Shown in pieces: positions 50,570 through 59,508 of a stretch of DNA of 64,000 nucleotides. The stretch covers positions 1 to 64,000 of the forward strand of contig DJOF01000008.1 in the NCBI GenBank assembly GCA_002439585.1, read 5' to 3'. The stretch comes from Bacteroidales bacterium UBA6445 (GTDB taxonomy: Bacteria; Bacteroidota; Bacteroidia; Bacteroidales; UBA932). Position 1 is the stretch's first letter, and the number at the start of each line of letters is the position of its first letter. Made by a program: the position numbers and the translations under genes. The notes under the pieces were generated by a model, which was not told the DNA's origin, did not search any database, and saw only the letters and a list, made by a program, of their open reading frames with translations.

Positions 50570-51175
50570 ATGGCAAGATATATTGGACCAAGTACCAAAA
50601 TAGCGCGCAAATTCGGCGAGCCGATCTATGGAGCAGATAAGGATTTTGAAAAAAGAAATTATCCTCCGGGACAGCACGGTGCAGCACGCAAGCGTGCAAG
50701 AAAGTCTACTGACTACGGTATTCAGCTGAAGGAGAAGCAAAAGGTAAAATATATGTATGGTTTGCTTGAAAAGCAGTTCCGTAATACATATGAGAAAGCT
50801 TCTCGTCTTGCTGGCCAGAAAGGAGAAAACTTGCTTTTCCTTCTTGAGTCTAGGCTTGACAATATTGTATATCGTCTCGGAATAGCTCCGACCCGTGCAG
50901 CTGCCAGGCAGCTTGTGCTCCATCGTCATATTACACTCAACGGTGAAGTATGCGGCATACCTTCGGCTAATGTAAAGCCTGGTTATGTAATCGCTGTTAG
51001 GGAAAGATCAAGAAGCCTTGAAGTTATACAGAGCAGCGTTGCAGCAGCCAAGAAGTATTCATGGCTTGAGTTCGATCCGAAGACGCTCACTGGCAAGTTC
51101 CTCAATATCCCTGCTAGGACAGAGATACCGGAGACTATCAATGAGCAGCTGATCGTTGACCTTTACTCTAAGTAA
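50570..51175 (+). CDS. rpsD: 30S ribosomal protein S4
   Basis: A 201-residue S4. MARYIGPSTKIARKFGEPIY starts it, LLFLLESRLDNIVYRLGIAPTRAAARQLV is the S4 RNA-binding domain, followed by HRHITLNGEVCGIPS. It is an assembly initiator and does not carry the N-terminal zinc-binding cysteines. Confidence 0.97.
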   Translation: MARYIGPSTKIARKFGEPIYGADKDFEKRNYPPGQHGAARKRARKSTDYGIQLKEKQKVKYMYGLLEKQFRNTYEKASRLAGQKGENLLFLLESRLDNIVYRLGIAPTRAAARQLVLHRHITLNGEVCGIPSANVKPGYVIAVRERSRSLEVIQSSVAAAKKYSWLEFDPKTLTGKFLNIPARTEIPETINEQLIVDLYSK

Positions 51176-51198
51176 TAGTAACACCTAATAGAATAAAT

Positions 51199-52209
51199 AT
51201 GGCAATCTTAGCATTTCAGAAACCTGACAAAGTGATAATGCTCGAAAGTACTGATACCGTAGGTCGTTTCGAGTTCAGGCCTTTGGAGCCTGGATACGGG
51301 CAGACAATCGGTAATGCACTTCGTAGGATACTTTTATCTTCTTTGGAAGGCTTCGCAATCAGTTCGATAAAGATCTCGGGTGTGGATCAGGAATTCGCTA
51401 CAATACCCGGAGTTATCGAAGGGATGCAGGATATTATCCTCAATCTCAAGACCGTTAGGCTCAAGAGGATGGTTGATTCTGTAGACTCTGAGGTGGCAAA
51501 TATCACTATTAGCGGTAAGCAGGAGTTTACCGCAGAGGATATCTCAAAAGGATTGTCTTCTTTCAAGGTGCTCAATCCGGAACTGCACATCTGTTCTTTG
51601 GAGCCTTCAGTTAAGCTGGAGATTTCCCTTACGATTACAAAAGGAAGAGGTTTTGTCCCTGCAGATGAGGAGAGGGACGAGAATACACCGATTGGAACTA
51701 TTCCGATCGATGCTATCTATACCCCTATTCGCAAAGTCAATTGGACAGTCGAGAAATGGAGGGTAGAGCAGAAGACCGACTATGACAAACTCAATCTTGA
51801 GATTGTGACAGACGGTTCCATCTCCCCTAACGCAGCACTTCAAGATGCAGCAAATATCCTTATCTATCACTTTAAGCTCTTTACTGATGACAAGAAGATG
51901 ACATTGGAGAGCACTGTGGTACCGGATTCCAAAGAGCTCGATGAAGAATCACTGCGTATGAGGCATCTGCTTCTCAATAAGCTCTCTGATCTTGGACTTT
52001 CCGTGCGGGCATATAACTGCCTTAAGGCAGCTGAGATAGATACCTTGGCCGATCTAGTCTCATATTCGAGGCCGGAGCTTATGAAGTTCCGCAATTTCGG
52101 TAGGAAGTCTCTCAGTGAAATCGATCAGATGCTTGAGAAGATGAAGCTCTCTTTCGGAATGGATGTCACTAAGTACAATATCGAACCAAAGAAAAAGAAT
52201 AACGCGTAA
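51199..52209 (+). CDS. rpoA: DNA-directed RNA polymerase subunit alpha
   Basis: A 336-residue alpha subunit. The N-terminal domain (about 1-230) has RFEFRPLEPGYGQTIGNALR and RRILLSSLEG for dimerisation; the C-terminal domain (about 255-325) has LSVRAYNCLKAAEIDTLADL and RNFGRKSLSEIDQML, the DNA- and activator-contacting helices. It is followed by rplQ after three bases. Confidence 0.97.
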   Translation: MAILAFQKPDKVIMLESTDTVGRFEFRPLEPGYGQTIGNALRRILLSSLEGFAISSIKISGVDQEFATIPGVIEGMQDIILNLKTVRLKRMVDSVDSEVANITISGKQEFTAEDISKGLSSFKVLNPELHICSLEPSVKLEISLTITKGRGFVPADEERDENTPIGTIPIDAIYTPIRKVNWTVEKWRVEQKTDYDKLNLEIVTDGSISPNAALQDAANILIYHFKLFTDDKKMTLESTVVPDSKELDEESLRMRHLLLNKLSDLGLSVRAYNCLKAAEIDTLADLVSYSRPELMKFRNFGRKSLSEIDQMLEKMKLSFGMDVTKYNIEPKKKNNA

Positions 52210-52212
52210 ATC

Positions 52213-52713
52213 ATGAGGCATAATAAAGCAATAAATCATCTTGGCCGCCAGAGTGGGCATCGTAAGGCATTGCTCGCCAATTTGGCTTGTTCTGTTATCC
52301 TGCACAAGAGGATTCAGACAACTCTCGCCAAGGCAAAGGCTCTGAGGCCTTATCTTGAGCCGCTTGTTACCAAGTCGAAAGATGACTCCACGCATTCTCG
52401 CCGTGTTGTGTTCAGCTATCTTAAGGATAAGAATGCTGTGTCTGAACTTTTCCGTAACATAGCTCCCAAGATAGCCGACCGTCCGGGTGGATATCTTCGT
52501 GTCCTTCACACTGGTTTCAGACAGGGTGACGGCTCAGAGATGGCTCTTGTCGAATTTGTTGATTTCAACGAGTCCGCTCTTGCTACACCTGCTAAGGAAG
52601 CAAAGAAGACTACTAGAAGAAGCCGTTCAAAGAAGGCTGCAGAGGCTCCTGCCGTTGAGGCTGTCAAGGAGACTCCTTCTGAGACAACAGAGGAGAAACC
52701 GACTGAAGCATAA
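52213..52713 (+). CDS. rplQ: 50S ribosomal protein L17
   Basis: A 166-residue L17. The conserved 120-residue core begins MRHNKAINHLGRQSGHRKAL; the last about 45 residues are a lysine/alanine/glutamate/threonine-rich tail (TTRRSRSKKAAEAPAVEAVK) probably disordered, like the S2 tail. It is the last gene of the cluster; a terminator follows within 25 bases. Confidence 0.97.
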   Translation: MRHNKAINHLGRQSGHRKALLANLACSVILHKRIQTTLAKAKALRPYLEPLVTKSKDDSTHSRRVVFSYLKDKNAVSELFRNIAPKIADRPGGYLRVLHTGFRQGDGSEMALVEFVDFNESALATPAKEAKKTTRRSRSKKAAEAPAVEAVKETPSETTEEKPTEA

Positions 52714-52735
52714 TATCCTTTGATATAATCAATTG

Positions 52736-52770
52736 AAAGGGCCGATGGAATTACTCCACCGGCCTTTTTC
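52736..52770 (+). terminator. Terminator of the ribosomal cluster
   Basis: AAAGGGCCGATGG and CCACCGGCCTTT pair with one bulge and one mismatch, followed by TTTCT. The 52771-52998 gap beyond it holds only the likely hppA promoter. Confidence 0.8.
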
Positions 52771-52841
52771 TATGTGTTGATATATGTCATTTTCTGTTGA
52801 GCGTTACCTATTTAGTATCTTTTGTATATATATTGAATCGA

Positions 52842-52876
52842 TTTGTATCGTATTATAGAAAATAGTCCTATATTTG
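52842..52876 (+). promoter_or_regulatory. Possible promoter for hppA
   Basis: TATATTTG at 52869-52876 is a full -7 match; TTTG at 52842-52845 is the best -33 but the spacer is 23 bases, longer than usual. Confidence 0.4.
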
Positions 52877-52998
52877 CCTTCGGCTCCTGTATATTTCCGG
52901 ATTGTTGGCAGGGCGTTCTTTCTGCATGAAAGACCTTGTCTGCTATGCAGAAGTATATGAGAGATACACATGACAAATAACACAAACTAATCGATAGT

Positions 52999-55185
52999 AT
53001 GGACTATATCTTCTATGCAGTGCCATTGGCTTCATTGGCGGCATTGTTCTTTGCCTGGATATTCTTCAGGCAGATGATGAGGGCGAGCGAAGGTAATGTT
53101 ACAATGAAAGAAATCGCAGGCTATGTCCGTTCAGGGGCTATGGCTTATCTTCGCCAGCAGTACAAGGTTGTCATCATTGTTTTTGTGATCCTTGCAGCTT
53201 TTTTTGCCGTTCTTGCATATGGATTCAATATTCAGAATACATGGGTGCCGTTTGCTTTCATTACCGGAGGTTTCTTCTCCGGTCTGGCCGGATTTATAGG
53301 TATGAAGACTGCGACCTATGCTTCGGCAAGGACAGCAGAGGCGGTACGTAAATCACTGAATTCAGGTCTCAAGATTGCTTTCCGCTCTGGAGCGGTAATG
53401 GGGCTTACTGTAGTTGGATTGGGACTTCTTGATATATCTGTATGGTATGTAATATTGAGGCTCTTTGTAGATAGTCCCAATGAATCTCAGACATTAGTGA
53501 CTATAACGACGACAATGCTTACATTCGGAATGGGCGCTTCTACACAGGCTCTCTTCGCAAGGGTTGGAGGCGGAATCTATACTAAGGCCGCTGATGTAGG
53601 GGCAGATATCGTAGGTAAAGTAGAGGCGGATATCCCAGAAGACGATCCGAGAAATCCTGCTACCATAGCGGACAATGTCGGTGACAATGTGGGCGATGTT
53701 GCCGGTATGGGTGCTGATCTATATGAGTCTTACTGTGGTTCTATTCTTGCAACGATGGCGCTTGGTGCCTCTTCCTTTTTCGGTGATGTCGATGCTCAGA
53801 CAAGGGCTATATTTGCCCCTATGCTGATAGCGGCTTTTGGTGTGGTCCTTTCAATTATAGGGATATATGTAGTAAGGACAAAGGAGGGTGCAGAGCTAAA
53901 TGATTTGCTTGCTTCTTTGGGACGAGGCACTAACATGAGTGCCTTGCTCATAGGCTTGTTTGCATTCGGTATCTTTTATTTCTTGGACTTCTCCAACTGG
54001 TGGCAGCTTTCCCTGTCAGTCATCTCAGGCCTGTTGTCGGGTGTGATTATTGGCAAGTCCACAGAATATTATACGTCACATTCTTACAGCCCTACCAGAA
54101 AGCTTGCTGAGAGTTCGCAGACAGGTCCTGCAACAGTGATTATCGGGGGTATGGGACTTGGAATGATTTCTACAGCTATTCCGGTGATCACAATTGCTGT
54201 TACGATCGTCTTGTCTTATCTATGTGCAAGTGGTTTTTCTTTTTCTGTCGATAGTATAGGCTCCGGACTTTACGGTATAAGTATCGCGGCTGTGGGAATG
54301 CTGTCAACGCTTGGAATTACGCTTGCTACCGATGCATATGGCCCTATCGCGGACAATGCTGGAGGAAATGCTCAGATGAGCGGTCTGGATCCGGAGGTTC
54401 GTAAGAGAACGGATGTTCTTGACTCTCTTGGCAATACAACTGCGGCTACCGGCAAAGGCTTTGCTATAGGTTCTGCTGCACTGACTGCCTTGGCTTTGCT
54501 TGCTTCCTATATCGAGGAGATAAAGATAGCGTTGCAGCATATAGGAGTTCAAGCCATAGCTGTCGGGGATAAGCTCGTTGATGTGACGTCTGCAACAATT
54601 ATCGACATCATCGGGTATTATCAAGTTAACCTTATGAATCCTAAGGTTCTGGTGGGAGTATTCATAGGCTCTATGATGGCCTTTCTGTTCTGTGGACTTA
54701 CTATGAATGCCGTTGGAAGGGCTGCGCAGAAGATGGTTACCGAGGTAAGGAGACAGTTCCGGGAAATACAAGGCATTCTGACTAGTGAACGTCGTCCTGA
54801 CTATGCGAGATGCGTGGAGATCTCCACTCGGGGTGCACAACATGAGATGGTACTTCCCTCTGTAGTGGCTATCGTTGTGCCGGTATTGACAGGGCTGACT
54901 CTTGGAGTTGCGGGGGTTATGGGGCTTCTGGTAGGTGGACTTGCTTCTGGTTTTGTCCTGGCTGTATTCCTTGCTAATTCCGGAGGGGCTTGGGACAACG
55001 CCAAGAAATATGTCGAAGAAGGAAATTTCGGTGGTAAGAATTCTGCCAGCCACAAGGCTACAATAGTGGGAGATACTGTTGGCGACCCTTTTAAGGATAC
55101 GTCAGGGCCTTCACTTAATATTCTTATCAAGCTGATGAGTATGGTATCCATAGTAATGGCCGGTCTTACTGTGTTAGTTGGATAG
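52999..55185 (+). CDS. hppA: K+-dependent membrane-bound pyrophosphatase
   Basis: A 728-residue ion pump with about 15-16 membrane segments. The pyrophosphate-binding motif reads ADVGADIVGKVEADIPEDDP and NPATIADNVGDNVGDVAGMGADLYE; the third conserved block is GDTVGDPFKDTSGPSLNIL. The segment GNTTAATGKG (Ala482, Gly485) has the Ala/Gly of K+-dependent enzymes rather than the Lys/Thr of K+-independent ones. It couples PPi hydrolysis to H+ or Na+ export; Bacteroidota members of this type often pump Na+ or both, which cannot be settled here. It is transcribed alone and recovers energy from PPi made in biosynthesis. Confidence 0.94.
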   Translation: MDYIFYAVPLASLAALFFAWIFFRQMMRASEGNVTMKEIAGYVRSGAMAYLRQQYKVVIIVFVILAAFFAVLAYGFNIQNTWVPFAFITGGFFSGLAGFIGMKTATYASARTAEAVRKSLNSGLKIAFRSGAVMGLTVVGLGLLDISVWYVILRLFVDSPNESQTLVTITTTMLTFGMGASTQALFARVGGGIYTKAADVGADIVGKVEADIPEDDPRNPATIADNVGDNVGDVAGMGADLYESYCGSILATMALGASSFFGDVDAQTRAIFAPMLIAAFGVVLSIIGIYVVRTKEGAELNDLLASLGRGTNMSALLIGLFAFGIFYFLDFSNWWQLSLSVISGLLSGVIIGKSTEYYTSHSYSPTRKLAESSQTGPATVIIGGMGLGMISTAIPVITIAVTIVLSYLCASGFSFSVDSIGSGLYGISIAAVGMLSTLGITLATDAYGPIADNAGGNAQMSGLDPEVRKRTDVLDSLGNTTAATGKGFAIGSAALTALALLASYIEEIKIALQHIGVQAIAVGDKLVDVTSATIIDIIGYYQVNLMNPKVLVGVFIGSMMAFLFCGLTMNAVGRAAQKMVTEVRRQFREIQGILTSERRPDYARCVEISTRGAQHEMVLPSVVAIVVPVLTGLTLGVAGVMGLLVGGLASGFVLAVFLANSGGAWDNAKKYVEEGNFGGKNSASHKATIVGDTVGDPFKDTSGPSLNILIKLMSMVSIVMAGLTVLVG

Positions 55186-55208
55186 CTTCCTGCTGATGAG
55201 TCTCCAGT

Positions 55209-55362
55209 CAATTGCGAGGTTTTCTATTATGTTTCTATGACTTTTTGAAAAGAATAGCTGATGAGCTATCTGATTGAGCAAAGGTCTGAAGAGGCAGACA
55301 TAAAAAGCCTATAAAGGACTTTTTTAATAGATTTCATAAAATTTCAACCAGCTTCTAAATGA
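55209..55362 (-). mobile_element. Second copy of the MITE-like repeat
   Basis: Read on the minus strand it begins TTTAGAAGCTGGTTGAAATT and contains TCAGATAGC...GCTATTCTTTTC and AAAAAGTC-TAGAAACAT, nearly identical to the core of the 25.6-kb copy. The right-hand inverted repeat is lost or diverged. It lies between hppA and the LacI gene. Confidence 0.55.
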
Positions 55363-55448
55363 ATAATTATTGATACTATTAAAAATAAACAGTAAATTGC
55401 ATCGATTTTTTGTAGATAGTAACATTATTAAATAGAGGGGCTAATAGA

Positions 55449-56474
55449 ATGAAAAGAATCACTATCCGTGATGTGGCACGAGAAGCGAAAGTGTCAGTCA
55501 CACTTGTGTCGTTCGTGATGAACGCAAAAAGGGACAAAGATGGTAATTTGGATTGTCCCGTCAATGCTGATACTGCTAAGAGAGTACTGCAGGTAGCCCA
55601 GAAGTTAGGCTATAGGCGTAATTTCGCAGCAGCCTCCCTAAGAAGTGGCCGTTCTAACTCTATTGCAGTAATCCCCAACGATATATCGAACAAATTCTTT
55701 GCTGGTATATCTAGATGTATAGAAGACAAGGCACGGAGTTATGGCTATACAGTGCTTTTCGCAAGTTCAGACGAGAAGGCGGATCGTCTTGACAGTGTCA
55801 TAGATGCTGTGTTGGCCCACAATATAGATGGCTTGATCGTAGCACCTTGTAAAGGTGGCGAGGATGCCATAAAGAAGGCAACTGATTATGGTGTGCCTGT
55901 TGTCTTGCTTGACAGGGATATAGAGAGTTTGGACAATGTCGGCAAGGTTCTTCTTGATGATGTTGCTGCCGGTCGTATGGCTACTGGACTATTCATTGAG
56001 CGTGGCTACCGTAAGATAGAGATGATATCTTATTCTCTTGGTATCTCAAGTCTTGAGGAAAGAGAGTTGGGGTATCGAGATGAGATGATGGATAAGGACT
56101 TGTATGACAATGTCAACGTCCACTATACTTCTTATGAAAAGGCTGGGGAGGATGTTCCTGCTATCATTAAGGATGCAGTGTCAAGAGGAGTGGATGCTAT
56201 TTTCCTGCCGACATATTCGCTTTCTGCCTTGGCTCTTATGGCAATGAGGGATCTCGGTCTCAAGACACCGGATGATCTGGCAGTCATAGGCTTCGATGTG
56301 AGTGATATCTACCAGCTTTATGAGACTTCTGTTACCCATATTGTCCAGCCGCTGAAGGAGTTGGGCGAGATGTCGGTTGACAATCTGATCAATATGATAC
56401 ATGGCAAGGCTCCCGAGAAGTTAGTCCTTAAACCTGAGATGATTGAAGGCGGTTCAACCGCACCGAAGCATTAG
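55449..56474 (+). CDS. LacI-family transcriptional regulator
   Basis: A 341-residue regulator. The DNA-binding domain (ITIRDVAREAKVSVTLVSFVMN, residues 3-26, with hinge helix RNFAAASLRSGRS about 57-69) is followed by a periplasmic-binding-like ligand domain (SNSIAVIPNDISNKFFAGI onward; AVIGFDVSDIYQLYETSVTHI near the C-terminus). Residues about 30-40 contain an insertion in the HTH region (AKRDKDGNLDCP) typical of Bacteroidota members. It is followed by the nag genes, convergent on the other strand, so regulation of amino-sugar use is possible but not shown. Confidence 0.9.
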   Translation: MKRITIRDVAREAKVSVTLVSFVMNAKRDKDGNLDCPVNADTAKRVLQVAQKLGYRRNFAAASLRSGRSNSIAVIPNDISNKFFAGISRCIEDKARSYGYTVLFASSDEKADRLDSVIDAVLAHNIDGLIVAPCKGGEDAIKKATDYGVPVVLLDRDIESLDNVGKVLLDDVAAGRMATGLFIERGYRKIEMISYSLGISSLEERELGYRDEMMDKDLYDNVNVHYTSYEKAGEDVPAIIKDAVSRGVDAIFLPTYSLSALALMAMRDLGLKTPDDLAVIGFDVSDIYQLYETSVTHIVQPLKELGEMSVDNLINMIHGKAPEKLVLKPEMIEGGSTAPKH

Positions 56475-56570
56475 TACTCCTCCATAATACAACGATTGAG
56501 AAGCTGTTTTTTTGTTTGAAGATATATTCCCACCAAAGTACATCTTTACCAAATCAAGACATATAGAATA

Positions 56571-56604
56571 GCAAAGAGGCTGACCACGTAGTCAGCCTCT
56601 TTGC
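56571..56604 (-). terminator. Terminator after nagB
   Basis: A perfect 14-bp stem, GCAAAGAGGCTGAC with GTCAGCCTCTTTGC, around the loop CACGTA. It lies 17 bases past the nagB stop on the minus strand and also faces the convergent LacI gene. Confidence 0.75.
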
Positions 56605-56621
56605 ATATCGGTAAGAGCAGA

Positions 56622-57413
56622 CTATTTCTCGGCTTCTTCTACTGCCTTGAAATATCTGTATGAATTGACCTTGAGTTCGCCTGTTGACAACTCATCGCAG
56701 ACAATAGTGCTGTCAGGGTGATTCTGAAGGGCTGATAGAGTGCAATAGTGCGACATAGGTCCTTCAACCGCGTCCTTGATGGCGCGGGCTTTCTTGCTGC
56801 CGAATGCGAGTATAACCACTTCCTTGGCAGAAGTTACGGTAGCGACACCTACTGTGAGAGCTTGCGTTGGAACAAGGTTTACATCATTGTCGAAGAATCT
56901 TGAATTTACCACGCGAGTGTCGTAAGTCAGTGTGACAACCCGTGTTCTTGACTGAAGAGGGGAGAATGGCTCGTTGAATGCGATGTGGCCGTCTTCTCCG
57001 ACACCACCGAGGAATAGGTCAAATCCTCCCGCTGCCTCTATTGCTTTCTCGTATGCTGCACATTCTGCTGTCGTGTCAGATGCGTTTCCATTGAGAATGT
57101 GAATGTTCTCTGCCGGTTCGTCTATATGATCGAACAGATATTTGTGCATGAATGAATGGTAACTTTCCGGATGTTCCTCAGCAAGCCCGACATATTCGTC
57201 CATGTTGAAAGAAATGACATTCTTGAATGATATCTCACCAGCTTTCACCATACGGATAAGTTCTGCGTATGTCTCAATAGGAGTTGATCCGGTGCAGAGT
57301 CCGAGAACAAAAGGCTTGTCTGTCCTTGATGCCTTTTCCTTGATCTTGGCAGCAATGTGATGGGCTGCCCAGATAGAGCCTTCTTGGCTGTTGTTGCGTA
57401 TAATAAGTTTCAT
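56622..57413 (-). CDS. nagB: Glucosamine-6-phosphate deaminase
   Basis: A 263-residue deaminase converting glucosamine-6-phosphate to fructose-6-phosphate and ammonia. The active site is intact: FNMDEYVGL (Asp about 70), GVGEDGHIAFNEP with Asp, His and Glu, and the phosphate-binding CTGSTPIETY. This is the complete counterpart of the altered domain encoded just upstream: the fusion protein gene ends one base before this start. Co-transcription suggests a joint role in amino-sugar salvage, for example from mucin glycans or peptidoglycan. Confidence 0.95.
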   Translation of the reverse strand: MKLIIRNNSQEGSIWAAHHIAAKIKEKASRTDKPFVLGLCTGSTPIETYAELIRMVKAGEISFKNVISFNMDEYVGLAEEHPESYHSFMHKYLFDHIDEPAENIHILNGNASDTTAECAAYEKAIEAAGGFDLFLGGVGEDGHIAFNEPFSPLQSRTRVVTLTYDTRVVNSRFFDNDVNLVPTQALTVGVATVTSAKEVVILAFGSKKARAIKDAVEGPMSHYCTLSALQNHPDSTIVCDELSTGELKVNSYRYFKAVEEAEK

Positions 57414-57414
57414 T

Positions 57415-59337
57415 TTAATTGAGTTTCAGAAATACTTCAATAGCTTGATATTCAGCCATTCCGAGCTGATCATACTGGCGTGCTGTATTTTCAGTACGGT
57501 CTTCCGCACGCTGCCAGAATTCGCGCGGATCATCTCCAGGGAACGGTACTATGTCTTTCTGCGATAGGTGTCTGAATATTGCATGGCGTTTCTCCACTAC
57601 TTCGTCTGGGCTTAGAGGCACAGCCATGTCTACTCTTCCAAGCTCCCATTCCATCCAAGCTCCTCTGTAAAGCCATATGTGGGCCTCGTTGAGCCACGTC
57701 TCTCCTTCTTCCTTGAGTTGTTCGATGGCCTCAAGAGCAGCCTCTGTACATACCCTGTGTGTGCCGTGGGGGTCTGCAAGGTCTCCGGCCATGAAAATCT
57801 GGTCAGGATGCAGTTTCTTGACTAGGGCCTTGATTATGTCCAGATCTTTCTGGGTTCTCGGAAGTTTGGCTACTCCACCCGACTCGTAGAAAGGCAGATT
57901 GAGGAAGTGTACGTTTGTATTGTCGTTGAGGCCGAATGACCTGTCAGCGCCTCGTGCTTCGCTTCTTCTGATTGCAGCCTTTATTGCGAGCAGTTCCTTG
58001 GGTTCAGGCTCTCCAGGTCTCTTGCTGTCTATGATTTTCTTGACTCTGTCAAATTCATTTGCGAATCCGAGCTGATATGCAGCGTCCATATGCTGGAGTA
58101 CAACATCGTCATGTACGGCAAGGTCTCCTGAGGTCTCGTATGCTACATGGACATTGTGTCCCTGATGCACAAGACGGATAAATGTGCCTCCCATAGAGAT
58201 TACGTCATCGTCCGGATGTGGGGAGAATATGAGAACGGTCTTGGGAAAAGGCTTTGCGGCTACAGGTCTATGGCTGTCGTCTGCATTGGGCTTTCCTCCT
58301 GGCCATCCTGTGATTGTGTGCTGCAAGTCGTTGAATACTTCTATGTTAATCTTGTCATATGGCCCGAACTTGTCGAGAAGCTCTCCCAAAGCATGTTCAA
58401 GATAGTCTTTCTGAGTAAGTTTCAGTATGGGCTTGTGCACTTCTTGACAAAGCCACACAACAGCTTTACGGATAAATTTCCGTGTCCAATTGCATGGGCC
58501 TATCTTCCAAGGTGCAACAACCCTTATGAGCAGAGAAGCAGCGGTATCGTCAGTAAAGCAGGTGATGTTAGGGTGTCCCTGTAGTAGAGATGCAGGGAAA
58601 TCTGAGCTTTGCGGACTTTCTACGACATGCAGTACGGCTTCTGCTTTATCTTCCCCCCAGGCCATTAGAACGATCTTCTTCGCACTTAGGATTGTGTCAA
58701 TGCCGATAGTTATAGCAGCTGACGGGGTGTGTTTGAAGTCTCCGTTGAAATTCTTGGCCTGTCGCTTGCGTGACTGGTAGGGGAGTAGAACTGTGCGGGT
58801 ACGGCTTTTTTGTGAAGTCCCGGCCTCGTTAAAGCCAACTTGACCGCTTTCTCCCATACCTATTACAATCATATCGGCTCCGCGTATCATTTTGTCGTAT
58901 TTCTCGCAATATTCCGATATTTTGTCCTCAGGAATGCTTCCGTCAGGGATATGGATATTCTCCTCTTTGATGTCGACTAAGTTCAGAAACTCTGAATGCA
59001 ACCTGCTGTTGCGGCTCTGCGGTGCGCCTTTGGGGTAAGGGTAGTATTCGTCAATCGAGAATACTTCTACATTGCTGAATGAAACCTTGCCATCCTGATA
59101 TTTCTTGGTCAGCCATTTGTAAAGTGAGACCGGAGTTACGCCTGTGGAAAGTCCAAGCTTGAATTTGCGTCCTTGACACGAGTTTATCGCATCTATGATC
59201 ATGTCCGCGATAGCTTCGCTTGCAGTGGTGGACTCGTCATAGATCTCAGTCTTGATTTTCTCGTAACTGTGCAGAATATCGGAGGGCAATCCTTTATCGA
59301 TAAGTCCGCCGTCTTTAGGCAATGTGAAATGTTTCAT
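57415..59337 (-). CDS. NagB-like domain fused to a PIG-L-type deacetylase
   Basis: A 640-residue two-domain protein. Residues about 15-270 are NagB-like (LGLSTGVTPVSLY, FSIDEYYPY), but the catalytic GxGxDGHIAFNEP reads GMGESGQVGFNEA: Ser164 replaces the catalytic Asp and Gln166 the His, while Glu171 remains. Deaminase activity is therefore unlikely. Residues about 365-640 are a PIG-L/LmbE deacetylase with zinc motif SPHPDDD (His373, Asp375-377) and the later AGDLADPHGTHR. Bacteroides has similar long proteins listed as glucosamine-6-phosphate deaminase-like. The first domain may only bind the sugar phosphate for the second. The ATG at 59337 is chosen; the longer frame begins TTG. It is cotranscribed with nagB. 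Confidence 0.85.
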   Translation of the reverse strand: MKHFTLPKDGGLIDKGLPSDILHSYEKIKTEIYDESTTASEAIADMIIDAINSCQGRKFKLGLSTGVTPVSLYKWLTKKYQDGKVSFSNVEVFSIDEYYPYPKGAPQSRNSRLHSEFLNLVDIKEENIHIPDGSIPEDKISEYCEKYDKMIRGADMIVIGMGESGQVGFNEAGTSQKSRTRTVLLPYQSRKRQAKNFNGDFKHTPSAAITIGIDTILSAKKIVLMAWGEDKAEAVLHVVESPQSSDFPASLLQGHPNITCFTDDTAASLLIRVVAPWKIGPCNWTRKFIRKAVVWLCQEVHKPILKLTQKDYLEHALGELLDKFGPYDKINIEVFNDLQHTITGWPGGKPNADDSHRPVAAKPFPKTVLIFSPHPDDDVISMGGTFIRLVHQGHNVHVAYETSGDLAVHDDVVLQHMDAAYQLGFANEFDRVKKIIDSKRPGEPEPKELLAIKAAIRRSEARGADRSFGLNDNTNVHFLNLPFYESGGVAKLPRTQKDLDIIKALVKKLHPDQIFMAGDLADPHGTHRVCTEAALEAIEQLKEEGETWLNEAHIWLYRGAWMEWELGRVDMAVPLSPDEVVEKRHAIFRHLSQKDIVPFPGDDPREFWQRAEDRTENTARQYDQLGMAEYQAIEVFLKLN

Positions 59338-59383
59338 CGTATGAATGACAATAATTGATTCTATCTGCAAAATTACGAATTTT

Positions 59384-59413
59384 ACTAAGAAGCTGTTTGA
59401 ATTTTTTGTTCAG
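59384..59413 (+). repeat. Half-site of dispersed AGAAGCTGTTT repeat
   Basis: ACTAAGAAGCTGTTTGAATT with a T-run matches the terminal motif of the repeat family (25.6, 55.2 and 18.6 kb). Only one end is recognisable. It lies in the upstream region of the NagB-like gene, where a -7 element (TAATTTTG, minus, 59375-59368) is also present. Confidence 0.4.
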
Positions 59414-59508
59414 TTATCTTAATATATAGACTGCTGTCGCCCGTACCGTAAAGACACCACTGATTGCAAATATACTGGTTCATTAACTATGGGCGGGTTG
59501 CTATGTCG

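Noticed and set aside
54304..55053. 249-residue minus-strand frame inside hppA
   Set aside because: Antisense shadow; residues are low-complexity and lack a domain.
56493..56510. Another repeat half-site (GAGAAGCTGTTTTTTTG)
   Set aside because: Only about eleven bases match the family and the rest is a T-run; too weak to list as a feature.
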